From: Sphingomonas gei | Lineage (GTDB): Bacteria; Pseudomonadota; Alphaproteobacteria; Sphingomonadales; Sphingomonadaceae | Direction of reading: 5' to 3' | Assembly (NCBI RefSeq): GCF_004792685.1 | Contig: NZ_SRXT01000006.1 | Span: 248,001-312,000, forward strand | DNA: 64,000 nucleotides | Shown: piece by piece, positions 51,348 through 59,064 of the stretch | Layout: the number at the start of each line of letters is the position of its first letter | How positions within the stretch are numbered: the stretch's first letter is position 1 | Program-made: the position numbers and the translations under genes | Notes under the pieces: model-generated | Told to the model about the DNA's origin: nothing | Seen by the model: only the letters and a program-made list of their open reading frames with translations | The model's database searches: none

Positions 51348-52022
51348 ATGGCTTACGCTGACCGGAATGTAAGTGGCAGCCGGTTCGTTGCGATTATTAT
51401 AGTCGCAATCATCGTGGCTGGCATGGGTTATGCCTTCGTCACGGGCTTGGCATACCAATATATCAAAAAGAAGGCGGAGGAGCTGAAGACCTTCGAGGTC
51501 GAAGAGCCGCCGCCCCCGCCCGAGGAGGTTCCACCGCCGCCGCCGCCGCCTGACAGCCCCGTACCGCCGCCGCCGACACAGATCGTGACGCCGCCGGCTC
51601 AGGTGCAGGTCCAGGTGCCGTCGCCGCCGATGCAGACCACCTCGATCATCCCACCCCCGCCGCCGATCACGCCGCCGGCGCCCCCGGCACCGCCGGCGCC
51701 GCCTGCACCTGTCGCAGCGGTGATCAGCAAGGCTGCGGCTGCAAAGGGCAACCCTGCTTCGTGGGTCACGCAGGACGATTATCCGCCTGCAGCCCTGCGT
51801 GCCGAGCAAGAAGGCTCGGTAGGCATCGGGTTCAACGTGAACGCGCAAGGCCGCATCGAGAATTGCTCGGTCACCTCGTCTTCGGGCGTGTCGAGTCTCG
51901 ATGATGCCACGTGCCGGCTCGTCGTCCGCCGCGGGCGGTATTCGCCGGCGCTGGATGCCGCGGGTAATGCCATTGCGGGTGGGCGAAAGTCGCTCCGGTT
52001 CCGCTGGCAGATCCAGAAGTAA
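51348..52022 (+). CDS. tonB: TonB-type energy transducer
   Basis: The 224-residue protein has one N-terminal membrane segment (about 12-34) and a long Pro-rich spacer (about 52-125, repeated PPPPP). The C-terminal TonB domain contains DDYPPAALRAEQEGSVGIGFNVNAQGRI and ends FRWQIQK. It passes proton-motive energy from ExbB/ExbD to outer-membrane receptors. It is first in an operon with exbB, exbD and a second exbD. AGGAG lies 12 bases before the ATG. Confidence 0.92.
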   Translation: MAYADRNVSGSRFVAIIIVAIIVAGMGYAFVTGLAYQYIKKKAEELKTFEVEEPPPPPEEVPPPPPPPDSPVPPPPTQIVTPPAQVQVQVPSPPMQTTSIIPPPPPITPPAPPAPPAPPAPVAAVISKAAAAKGNPASWVTQDDYPPAALRAEQEGSVGIGFNVNAQGRIENCSVTSSSGVSSLDDATCRLVVRRGRYSPALDAAGNAIAGGRKSLRFRWQIQK

Positions 52023-52082
52023 GGCGATCAAGGTGGCCGCAAGGTCAAGCTCACAGCAATTCTTGTAAGGGAATAACCGACA

Positions 52083-52886
52083 ATGCTCATTTCCATCCTC
52101 GCCGCGGCGGCGCCCAAGGGCGAAAACCCGTACGGCCTGACGCAGGCGCTCAAGGAAGGCGGCCTGATCTCGCAGACGGTGTTCGCCATCCTGGTGCTGA
52201 TGCTCTTCGTCTCGCTCTACATCTTGTTCACCAAGCTGTTCGAGCAGCAGAAGATCATCAACCAGTATAAGCGCGTCCGCGCTGCGTTCTGGAACTCGAC
52301 CAGCCTGCGCGAAGGCGCTGCGAAGCTCGAGAAGAACTCCGCCTATCGCCAGATCGTCGACGACGGCCTGCAGGCGCAGGAGCAGTATAAGGAGCTCACC
52401 GATCCGGTCGAGGCGCATGACTGGCTGCACGGTTCGCTCGCGCGTTCGGAAGCCACGATCAACTCGGCGCTCGGCGGCGGTCTCGCCTTCCTCGCGACGA
52501 CCGGCGCCACCGCGCCGTTCATCGGGCTGTTCGGTACCGTCATCGGCATCTACCGCGCGCTGATCAAGATCGGGTCACAGGGTCAGGCCTCGATCGACGC
52601 CGTCGCCGGCCCGGTCGGTGAAGCGCTGATCATGACCGCGCTCGGTCTGGTCGTCGCGGTTCCCGCCGTGCTCGCGTTCAACTTCCTGCAGCGCCGCAAC
52701 AAGTCGATCGCCGAAAACCTCAACTCCTTCTCGAACGACGTGCTCGGCTATCTCGCTTCGGACGGTCGCGTTCGTCCGGATATCGCCAAGAAGGCCGGCG
52801 CGACCGCGACTGCGACTGCCGGCACCAAGCCGGTCGGCGCGACCACCACTGCCGGCCAGGCCGGTGGCGTGCAGACCCGCGCATAA
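52083..52886 (+). CDS. exbB: ExbB/TolQ-family proton channel subunit
   Basis: The 267-residue protein has a first membrane segment near 31-52 and a cytoplasmic loop. The MotA/TolQ/ExbB signature follows (GGLAFLATTGATAPFIGLFGTVIGI near 138), and a last segment carries GEALIMTALGLVVAVPAVLAFN. The tail is Ala/Thr-rich. It forms the pentameric motor with ExbD. AAGGGA precedes the ATG. Confidence 0.95.
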   Translation: MLISILAAAAPKGENPYGLTQALKEGGLISQTVFAILVLMLFVSLYILFTKLFEQQKIINQYKRVRAAFWNSTSLREGAAKLEKNSAYRQIVDDGLQAQEQYKELTDPVEAHDWLHGSLARSEATINSALGGGLAFLATTGATAPFIGLFGTVIGIYRALIKIGSQGQASIDAVAGPVGEALIMTALGLVVAVPAVLAFNFLQRRNKSIAENLNSFSNDVLGYLASDGRVRPDIAKKAGATATATAGTKPVGATTTAGQAGGVQTRA

Positions 52887-52897
52887 GCTGACACATC

Positions 52898-52923
52898 AGG
52901 CCGCGCGCTCCGGCGCGCGGCCT
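52898..52923 (+). terminator. Intercistronic hairpin between exbB and exbD
   Basis: An 11-bp perfect stem (AGGCCGCGCGC, 52898-52908, with 52913-52923) has a TCCG loop and no T run. It is better read as an attenuator or mRNA-stability element that sets exbB above exbD levels than as a full terminator. Confidence 0.55.
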
Positions 52924-52971
52924 TCGCCGCAGGCCAGACCGGCGGCGGATAGAAGGATAGGATAACGCCCA

Positions 52972-53451
52972 ATGGCGATGAGCGCAGGCGCAGCCGACGA
53001 CGAAACACCGATGTCGGACATCAACACCACGCCCCTCGTGGACGTGATGCTGGTGCTCCTGATCATCTTCCTGATCGCCGTTCCCGTGGTGATCCAGACG
53101 ATCAAGCTTGATCTGCCCAAGGTGACCTACGAGATCACCGTGACCAAGCCCGAAAACGTGTCGCTCTCGGTTACCGGGGCCGGCGGCCAGTGCCAGGTCT
53201 ACTGGGGCATGACTCCGGTCGGCCATCAGGAACTGCTCGACAAGGGCGTGGCCAAGCTCAAGGCGGAAATCGACCGTCAGGGCGGCCCCAATGCCGCCGG
53301 ACTTGAGCTTCCCGAAGTCCACATCCGCGGCGACGTGAATACCCCGTATCGCTGCATCGGCGGCGCGATCTACACGATGCAGATGGCCGGGTTCGTCAAG
53401 GTCGGCTTCATTTCGGAACCCCCTGCGGGCGCCGCTGTAGTTCGCTTGTGA
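52972..53451 (+). CDS. exbD: ExbD-family biopolymer transport protein (first)
   Basis: The 159-residue protein has an N-terminal cytoplasmic part with MSDINTTPLVDVMLVLLIIF, including the proton-carrying Asp of the membrane helix (LVDVMLVLL). A periplasmic domain follows. The two Cys (CQVY and YRCIGG) are unusual for ExbD and could form a disulphide in the periplasm. Confidence 0.93.
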   Translation: MAMSAGAADDETPMSDINTTPLVDVMLVLLIIFLIAVPVVIQTIKLDLPKVTYEITVTKPENVSLSVTGAGGQCQVYWGMTPVGHQELLDKGVAKLKAEIDRQGGPNAAGLELPEVHIRGDVNTPYRCIGGAIYTMQMAGFVKVGFISEPPAGAAVVRL

Positions 53452-53477
53452 CGCGCACCGTTTAAGGAGTTACATCA

Positions 53478-53903
53478 ATGGCAATGAGCGGTAGCCGCGA
53501 AGAAGGCGCGCCGATGATGGAAATGAACACGACGCCGTTGATCGACGTCATGCTCGTGCTCCTCATCATGTTCATCATCACCATCCCGGTGCAGACGCAC
53601 GCCGTGAAGGTCGACTTGCCGCAGAACAGCGGCACGCCGCCTCCCGCGGTCGAGCCCCAGAAGAACAAGCTGTACATCGACGCCACCGGCAACGTGTTCT
53701 GGAACAGCGTGCAGATCGACGACGTGACGCTGCGTCAGTATCTGGACGCGTCGCTCGCGCAGGATCCGGAACCCGAGCTGCACTTCCAGCCCGATCCGCA
53801 AGCCCGCTACGACGTGGTCGACCGCATCCTGGCGATCGTGAAGCGCGCGAACGTCACCAAGCTCGGCTTCGTCGGCAACGAGCAGTATCGCAACGACTTC
53901 TGA
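53478..53903 (+). CDS. exbD: ExbD-family biopolymer transport protein (second)
   Basis: The 141-residue paralogue has MMEMNTTPLIDVMLVLLIMF with the same membrane Asp and a shorter periplasmic domain that lacks the extra Cys of the first copy. Two different ExbD proteins in one operon is a frequent arrangement in sphingomonads and Xanthomonas-like bacteria. It is followed by a terminator. Confidence 0.93.
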   Translation: MAMSGSREEGAPMMEMNTTPLIDVMLVLLIMFIITIPVQTHAVKVDLPQNSGTPPPAVEPQKNKLYIDATGNVFWNSVQIDDVTLRQYLDASLAQDPEPELHFQPDPQARYDVVDRILAIVKRANVTKLGFVGNEQYRNDF

Positions 53904-53950
53904 TGCACGTCTGACGTGCGCCGCGCCCGGCGCGGTACATGCGAACTTTG

Positions 53951-53983
53951 GAAAGGCGGTCCCTCGGGGCCGCCTTTCTTTTT
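53951..53983 (+). terminator. Rho-independent terminator of the tonB operon
   Basis: The GAAAGGCGGTCC/GGGCCGCCTTTC stem (53951-53962 with 53967-53978, one T-G pair) has a CTCG loop and ends TTTTT. It lies 48 bases after the second exbD. Confidence 0.9.
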
Positions 53984-54083
53984 GCGTCAAATGCGCTTGC
54001 TCCAGTGCAACGAAAGTGTCACACAAGAGTCATCGAGATGTCACGGAACAGTCACCGTGATGCAATGATTCCTGGAGGGTGCC

Positions 54084-54437
54084 ATGCGTATCGGACTTTT
54101 TCTCCTCGCCGCCGCGCCATTTGTCGCGGCAATCCCGGCCCAGGCGCAGGACAGCGCCGTTGCCAGCACCCAGATCGTCCAGGGCGATTATTCGCAGGCC
54201 GAGTCGAGGCTGCTCGCCGAGCTGCGCATCCACCCGGAGCGTCCCGAACTGTTGCTCAACCTTGCCGCCGTCTATGCGAAGACCGGCCGTGCCGGCGAAG
54301 CGCGCGGGCTCTACACCAGGGTCCTCGGCGAGGACGAGGTGCTGATGGACCTGAGCAGCCAGCAGGCGGTAAGTTCGCACGCGATCGCGCAGCGCGGCCT
54401 TCGCCGGCTCGATACGGTGCAGTTCAGCGCACGCTGA
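54084..54437 (+). CDS. Exported TPR-like small protein
   Basis: The 117-residue protein has a signal peptide (MRIGLFLLAAAPFVAAIPAQA). One to two TPR-like helical pairs follow (YSQAESRLLAELRIHPERPE, then LLNLAAVYAKTGRAGEARGL). Such proteins often bind partners in the periplasm. It has its own ribosome site (TGGAGGG) and follows the terminator of the tonB operon, so it is probably a separate gene. Confidence 0.75.
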   Translation: MRIGLFLLAAAPFVAAIPAQAQDSAVASTQIVQGDYSQAESRLLAELRIHPERPELLLNLAAVYAKTGRAGEARGLYTRVLGEDEVLMDLSSQQAVSSHAIAQRGLRRLDTVQFSAR

Positions 54438-54462
54438 TTGCAGGCGGGGTTTGAACCTTAAC

Positions 54463-54573
54463 CGTCATCCCCGCGAAAGCGGGGACCCATCGCGTACAAC
54501 GGCGGCGCGCCAAATAGTCGTCGCATTTCACTGAACGGACTGGAGATGGGTCCCCGCTTTCGCGGGGATCACG
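54463..54573. repeat. Dispersed palindrome pair (CCCGCGAAAGCGGGG type)
   Basis: The arms 54463-54491 and 54545-54573 are exact complements at nearly all of 29 positions. Each arm contains CCCCGCGAAAGCGGGG. It lies between convergent genes (the TPR protein and dcd). Confidence 0.85.
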
Positions 54574-54591
54574 ATGGCGTTGCTTTAGTGG

Positions 54592-55143
54592 TTACAGCCG
54601 CGGCAGCGTTACTCCGCGCTGGCCCATATATTTGCCGGCACGGTCGGCATAGCTGGTCTCGCAGGGCTGATCGCCCTTGAGAAACAGGAACTGGCACGCG
54701 CCTTCATTGGCATAGATCTTGGCAGGAAGCGGCGTCGTGTTCGAGAATTCGAGCGTGACATGGCCCTCCCATTCGGGCTCGAGCGGCGTGACATTGACGA
54801 TGATCCCACAGCGCGCATAGGTCGATTTGCCGAGGCAGATCACCAGCACGTCGCGCGGAATACGGAAATACTCGACCGTGCGGGCGAGCGCGAAGCTGTT
54901 GGGCGGGATGATGCACACATCGGTCTTGCGATCGACGAAGCTGTTCGAATCGAAATTCTTGGGATCGACCACCGAACTGTCGATATTCGTGAATATCTTG
55001 AATTCGTCGGCGACGCGCGCGTCATAGCCGTAGGAAGACAGGCCGTAGCTGATGCAGTTCTCGCGGCGCTGCGCCTCGACGAACGGCTCGATCATGTTGG
55101 TGGCGAGGGCGTGCTCGCGAATCCAGCGGTCGGAAAGGATCAT
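54592..55143 (-). CDS. dcd: dCTP deaminase
   Basis: The 183-residue protein has [12 protein letters not shown] at the start, [15 protein letters not shown], the catalytic loop [24 protein letters not shown], and the Glu in [12 protein letters not shown]. It deaminates dCTP to dUTP for dTMP synthesis. No separate dUTPase gene is seen here, and the enzyme could be the mono- or bifunctional type. The length is normal. Confidence 0.95.
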   Translation of the reverse strand: MILSDRWIREHALATNMIEPFVEAQRRENCISYGLSSYGYDARVADEFKIFTNIDSSVVDPKNFDSNSFVDRKTDVCIIPPNSFALARTVEYFRIPRDVLVICLGKSTYARCGIIVNVTPLEPEWEGHVTLEFSNTTPLPAKIYANEGACQFLFLKGDQPCETSYADRAGKYMGQRGVTLPRL

Positions 55144-55225
55144 TCGAGGCTCCGGAGGTATGTGGTCCCTCGTTTCGCGGGAAGCACGGCGCTCCGCAAG
55201 GGCTAGGTGCAGACTTCCTGTTCTT

Positions 55226-55307
55226 CGTCACCCGGGCGAAAGCCGGGGCCCGGAGTCGATAGGCATAACGCTTGTGACTCTGGGTCCCGGCTTTCGCCGG
55301 GATGACG
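55226..55307. repeat. Dispersed palindrome pair (GGCGAAAGCCGGG type)
   Basis: The arms 55226-55253 and 55280-55307 (CGTCACCCGGGCGAAAGCCG... and its complement) pair with a few mismatches around 26 bases. It is in the same family as 54463-54573 and sits upstream of dcd, downstream of the acetylesterase gene. Confidence 0.8.
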
Positions 55308-55349
55308 GAATGTGCGGTAGGTAATCAGAAGCGTATCGAAATTCTCGAC

Positions 55350-57302
55350 CTAACGGACCGGCAGCTCGAATGGCGTCGCGGGAAGGCCGCCGCCGTCGTA
55401 GAGATTGCAGATCGGGCTGTCTCCCCAGCAGAAGCGGACGCGGTCCGCGGGGCCACTGCCTACCGCTACGAGGACGTCGGTGCCGTCGAGCGTCGCCGAG
55501 GCGAAGCGGCAGCTGCCCGGCACCGTGCCGCACAGCTCGAAGCCGATCGGCAGCGCGGCACTATAGGCGACCAGCCCCGTGTCGGCGCCCGTGAAGCGAA
55601 CCCGGATCACCTTGCCCTCGCCCCGCGCTTCGACCGGCCATGGGCCCGAGGGCGAGGCCTTGCCGCCATAGGTCAGCGACTCGGCGCCGCGGGCGAGGCG
55701 ATGACCGACGTCGAGCTTGTTGGCGGGATGGATATCGACGACGTCGCCCAGATCGATCGTCACGGCAAGCGCGGCATGCGCGTCGCTCGCCACGGCGCGG
55801 CGCTGCTCGTCGCGGATCTGCGCGAAGCCGCTCTCGACTGGCTTGGGCACGCGGGGCCCCCAGCCCGAGAGCTGGGCGACGAGGAAGGGCAGGTCGCTCT
55901 TGCCGAACTGGCTCCGCCATGCGGCCATCATGCTGGCGAGCCTGCCGGCATAGCCGTCGGGCGAACCGGCGTCGGCCTCGCCCTGATACCAGGCTGCGCC
56001 GCGCAGGCCATAAGGCCCGATCGGCGCGATCATCGCATTGTAGATGCCCGAATAGCCGGCGATCGCTTCCCATGGCGCATGCGGCGGATCTTCGACGCTG
56101 GCCGGGGCCTGGCGCCAACGCCAGCCCTCGGCGCCGGCCAGCGGGACGCTGCTCCCGTCGGCGAAGCGGATCGCGCGCTGATCGGCGCTGCCGAGCAGCC
56201 CGCCCTCGGCCCAGGTGTCGAGCACGCCGACGGCGATGACGTTGCGACCGGGCTTGAGCGTTCCCGGCGCGAGGGCATAGAGCCGGGGGACACCCCAGGC
56301 GTAGGTGACCCCAACCGGCACGCCGTTGACGAAGCTGGCGTCCATGTCGTCGGCGGGGCCGAGCGCGAGCGTCGCATTTTTGGCGGCCTGCTCGGGAGTG
56401 AGCGTCACTTCGGTGCGGTACCAGACCATGCCGTTATACTGCGCCAGCGCGGCGACGCCCCAGCGTTCCCAGGGATCGAAAGAGGGCAGGGGATGCCATT
56501 CGCCGGGCGCCGCGGGCTGCCAGGGCTCGGTGCCCGCCGCATCGCCCGATTTGCCGCGGTACCAGGCCGTCCAGCGCTCGCCGAACAGCCGGCTCGCCGC
56601 GGCGGGATCGCTGCGATAGGTGCGCAGCAACGCGAGATTCTCGCGTGCGGCGGGGTCCTTGGCCAGCGCTGCTTCGGGGCGCCATGCGTCGATCGCGGTG
56701 CCGCCCCAGCTGGCGTCGATCAGCCCCATCGGCACTTTCTGCGAGGCGCGCAGGTCGCGCGCCATGAAATAGCAGGCGGCGGAGAAATCGCGCACCGTCT
56801 CGGGCGTGACCGGCTGCCACTGGACCGGGGCGGGGAACTGGCGCTCGGGGTTGAGGCTGGTCTTCTTCTCGACCGTCATCAGCCGTATTTCGGAATCGTT
56901 CGCCTTGCCGATCTCGCCCGCCGCGCCGAGCACGCCGCTGACCGCAAATTCCATGTTCGACTGGCCCGAGCACAGCCAGACGTCGCCGACCAGGATGTCC
57001 TGCGCACGCTGGGTCTTGCCGCGGGCGGTGACGCTGAGGGTGTAGGGGCCACCGGCGGGCAAAGCCGGCAAGTCCACGCGCCAATGGCCGTCCTTGTCGG
57101 CGCGGGTGCGGATTTTTCGCTCGCCGAGCGCCACCTCGACGCGCTCACCCGCGGGCGCATCGCCCCAGACCGGGATTGCCCGCTCGCGCTGAAGCACGCC
57201 ATGATCCTGGAACATCGGGTGGAGCAGCGGGGCGTCCTGCGCCGCTGCCGGCGCGGCAAGCAGGATCGGCAGCGCAAACGCGCTCCGGTACGGCATCTTC
57301 AT
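55350..57302 (-). CDS. Exported sialate O-acetylesterase (SGNH hydrolase)
   Basis: The 650-residue protein has a signal peptide (RSAFALPILLAAPAAAQ). A first SGNH block is GDVWLCSGQSNMEF with the nucleophile Ser, and the Asn-His block appears later. A carbohydrate-binding beta insert lies between them, and the region around GAAWYQGEADAG and DIHPANKLDVGHRLA (Asp-x-x-His) completes the triad. It removes O-acetyl groups from sugars. ATG 57302 has GGAGGAG 5 bases upstream. A 12-bp palindrome (57315-57326) overlaps its promoter region. Signal peptide and sugar context fit glycan use with the GH84 gene nearby. Confidence 0.88.
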   Translation of the reverse strand: MKMPYRSAFALPILLAAPAAAQDAPLLHPMFQDHGVLQRERAIPVWGDAPAGERVEVALGERKIRTRADKDGHWRVDLPALPAGGPYTLSVTARGKTQRAQDILVGDVWLCSGQSNMEFAVSGVLGAAGEIGKANDSEIRLMTVEKKTSLNPERQFPAPVQWQPVTPETVRDFSAACYFMARDLRASQKVPMGLIDASWGGTAIDAWRPEAALAKDPAARENLALLRTYRSDPAAASRLFGERWTAWYRGKSGDAAGTEPWQPAAPGEWHPLPSFDPWERWGVAALAQYNGMVWYRTEVTLTPEQAAKNATLALGPADDMDASFVNGVPVGVTYAWGVPRLYALAPGTLKPGRNVIAVGVLDTWAEGGLLGSADQRAIRFADGSSVPLAGAEGWRWRQAPASVEDPPHAPWEAIAGYSGIYNAMIAPIGPYGLRGAAWYQGEADAGSPDGYAGRLASMMAAWRSQFGKSDLPFLVAQLSGWGPRVPKPVESGFAQIRDEQRRAVASDAHAALAVTIDLGDVVDIHPANKLDVGHRLARGAESLTYGGKASPSGPWPVEARGEGKVIRVRFTGADTGLVAYSAALPIGFELCGTVPGSCRFASATLDGTDVLVAVGSGPADRVRFCWGDSPICNLYDGGGLPATPFELPVR

Positions 57303-57314
57303 GACATCTCCTCC

Positions 57315-57326
57315 GTTAGCGCTAAC
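57315..57326. promoter_or_regulatory. Palindromic operator GTTAGCGCTAAC
   Basis: A perfect 12-bp palindrome, 12 bases before the start of the sialate O-acetylesterase gene, has the central CG typical of LacI-family sugar-repressor sites. No regulator gene lies next to it. Confidence 0.55.
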
Positions 57327-57358
57327 AAAGCACGGCCGGGGCGCGATTGGCAAGCGGT

Positions 57359-57799
57359 TCAGGCGAGTCCCAGATCGGCCGGGCCGAAGGCGTGCGGGAG
57401 GAGTTCGGACAGCGTGTAGCTGGCGATCGTGTCGCCCGCGGCGCCGGCGCAATGGACGGGCAAGTCGCGCCCGCCAACTTGCGCTGCCTCGTTGATGACC
57501 TGGCGACAACGTCCACAGGGGCTTACCGGCGCGGTGTCGGCGTGGCCGATCCTCCCGCCAACCACGCCGATCGCCACGACATCACGCAAGCGGCCTTGCG
57601 CGCTGACCGTCGCCAGCGCCACGGTCTCGGCGCAGAGCGACAGGCCATAGCTGGCATTCTCGAAATTGGCGCCGGTGACGACGCTGCCGTCGTCGAGCAG
57701 CACCGCCGCGCCGACCGCGAAATTTGAGTAGGGAGCATAAGCGTGTCTCGCTGCCGCGCGGGCCGCCTCGATCAGTGCCTTCGCGTCATGGCCGCTCAT
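57359..57799 (-). CDS. cdd: Cytidine deaminase
   Basis: The 146-residue protein has YAPYSNFAVGAAVL, then NASYGLSLCAETVAL (zinc Cys and catalytic Glu) and VSPCGRCRQVINE (two more zinc Cys). It converts cytidine and deoxycytidine to uridine forms in pyrimidine salvage. It is encoded at the end of the UPF0262-DUF6624-cdd run. Confidence 0.95.
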   Translation of the reverse strand: MSGHDAKALIEAARAAARHAYAPYSNFAVGAAVLLDDGSVVTGANFENASYGLSLCAETVALATVSAQGRLRDVVAIGVVGGRIGHADTAPVSPCGRCRQVINEAAQVGGRDLPVHCAGAAGDTIASYTLSELLPHAFGPADLGLA

Positions 57800-57828
57800 A
57801 GTCGTCAATCCCGCCTGCTCGTCCGGGT

Positions 57829-58497
57829 TCAATTGCAAGGCTTTCCGATTTCGAGATCGCCCTTGGTTTCCTCGATCGTCTGGTTCCATCCGATCTCCTC
57901 CCGCGCAGCGTTGACTGCGGACTCATTCTCGATCGGTTGCAGGAGCAGGCGCCCCTCGCGGCATCGGGCCTGGCTGCCATATCGCTGCGGCAAGCCCTTG
58001 TGGGCCTGTACGCGATCGAAGGTCAGCGCATAATCCCGGGCGTCGACGTCTCCGTACTTCAGCAAGGCGGACATCTTGCCGAGCGCATATTCCCTGAAGG
58101 CGTTGTCCGGGGAGTGCTGGGCGATCAACCAGGCGCCGTGGGTGACCTGTCTTCCGTGCCGGCGGTTCGCGAACCAGCCTGCTTTCGGAAGGAGCTTTTT
58201 AAGTTCCTCGGTATTCCCGGCGTCGATCTCGAGGAGCGATGTACCCAGCGCATCTTCGACGATCTGCCGCTGCTCGGCATTGAGAGATGCGTCGTCGATC
58301 ATCCAGAGATTCTGGCGGGTCACTTCGTCAAGCCTAATCAGGTGATGGATTCTAGCCGGAAGAGCAGCACCAGGTGGGGGGCGCCGCCGTTCCACTTCGG
58401 CGACGGCGCGGCACCAACTTCCGAGCATTTCGGCCACCTTCGGATCCGCATGGCTGCAGGTTGCCGTCAGCGCCAGGATCATTACCGTTATCGTCAC
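57829..58497 (-). CDS. DUF6624-like exported protein
   Basis: The 222-residue protein starts at GTG 58497 with AAGGGAT upstream. It has a short signal-like N-terminus (MTITVMILALTATCSHA) and the C-terminal block PQRYGSQARCREGRLLLQPIE (residues about 180-200), the mark of DUF6624. The middle is helical, with HGAWLIAQHSPDNAFREYAL. The function is unknown. Its start is 4 bases after the UPF0262 stop, so they are coupled. Confidence 0.7.
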   Translation of the reverse strand: MTITVMILALTATCSHADPKVAEMLGSWCRAVAEVERRRPPPGAALPARIHHLIRLDEVTRQNLWMIDDASLNAEQRQIVEDALGTSLLEIDAGNTEELKKLLPKAGWFANRRHGRQVTHGAWLIAQHSPDNAFREYALGKMSALLKYGDVDARDYALTFDRVQAHKGLPQRYGSQARCREGRLLLQPIENESAVNAAREEIGWNQTIEETKGDLEIGKPCN

Positions 58498-58501
58498 GGG
58501 G

Positions 58502-58984
58502 CTATCCCTTGATATGCAGCACGCAGATCAGCGTGAACAGCCGGCGGGCGGTGTCGAAATCGACTTCGATCTTGCCCTCCAGCCGCTCCATCAGCAGCTC
58601 GGCGGCCTGATTGTGGACGCCGCGCCGGGCCATGTCGATCGTCTCGATCTGCGCCGGCGAGGCGTTGCGGATCGCCTGGTAATAGCTGTCGCAGATCGCG
58701 AAATAGTCGCGGATCGGGCGGCGGAAGCGGGCGAGGCCGAGGACCAAAGTCTCCAGCGGCGAATCGTCGGCGCGGTGGATCTCGAGCGCCAGCCGGCCTT
58801 CCTCGACGCGCAGGTGGAGTTTGTAGGGGCCGGCATAGCCGTCGGCATGCTTGCGCTGGGGAGCGAAGCGATTTTCCTCGAGCAGGTCGAAGATCGCGAT
58901 GCGGCGTTCCTGCTCGACATCCGCCGAGCGCCACAGGATCGTGCGCTCGTCGAGCGTTACGTCTATGATGCGGGCGTCGGCCAT
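58502..58984 (-). CDS. UPF0262 family protein
   Basis: The 160-residue protein begins MADARIIDVTLDERTILWRSADVEQER and carries RPIRDYFAICDSYYQAIRNASPAQIETIDMARRGVHN, conserved in the UPF0262 family of Alphaproteobacteria. The role is unknown. The ATG at 58984 is fixed by this start. It is divergent from dnaB with 80 bases between. Confidence 0.9.
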   Translation of the reverse strand: MADARIIDVTLDERTILWRSADVEQERRIAIFDLLEENRFAPQRKHADGYAGPYKLHLRVEEGRLALEIHRADDSPLETLVLGLARFRRPIRDYFAICDSYYQAIRNASPAQIETIDMARRGVHNQAAELLMERLEGKIEVDFDTARRLFTLICVLHIKG

Positions 58985-59064
58985 GTATGCTCCTATCCGC
59001 TCATGCACGTTATTCACAAGCGTGACGGTTGAAGCGGCGGGCCGCGTGCGCGACTGGAGACCGC

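Noticed and set aside
53904..54083. A gene between the second exbD and the TPR-like gene (open frame from 53939)
   Set aside because: The stretch holds the operon terminator, and the frame encodes no recognisable domain.
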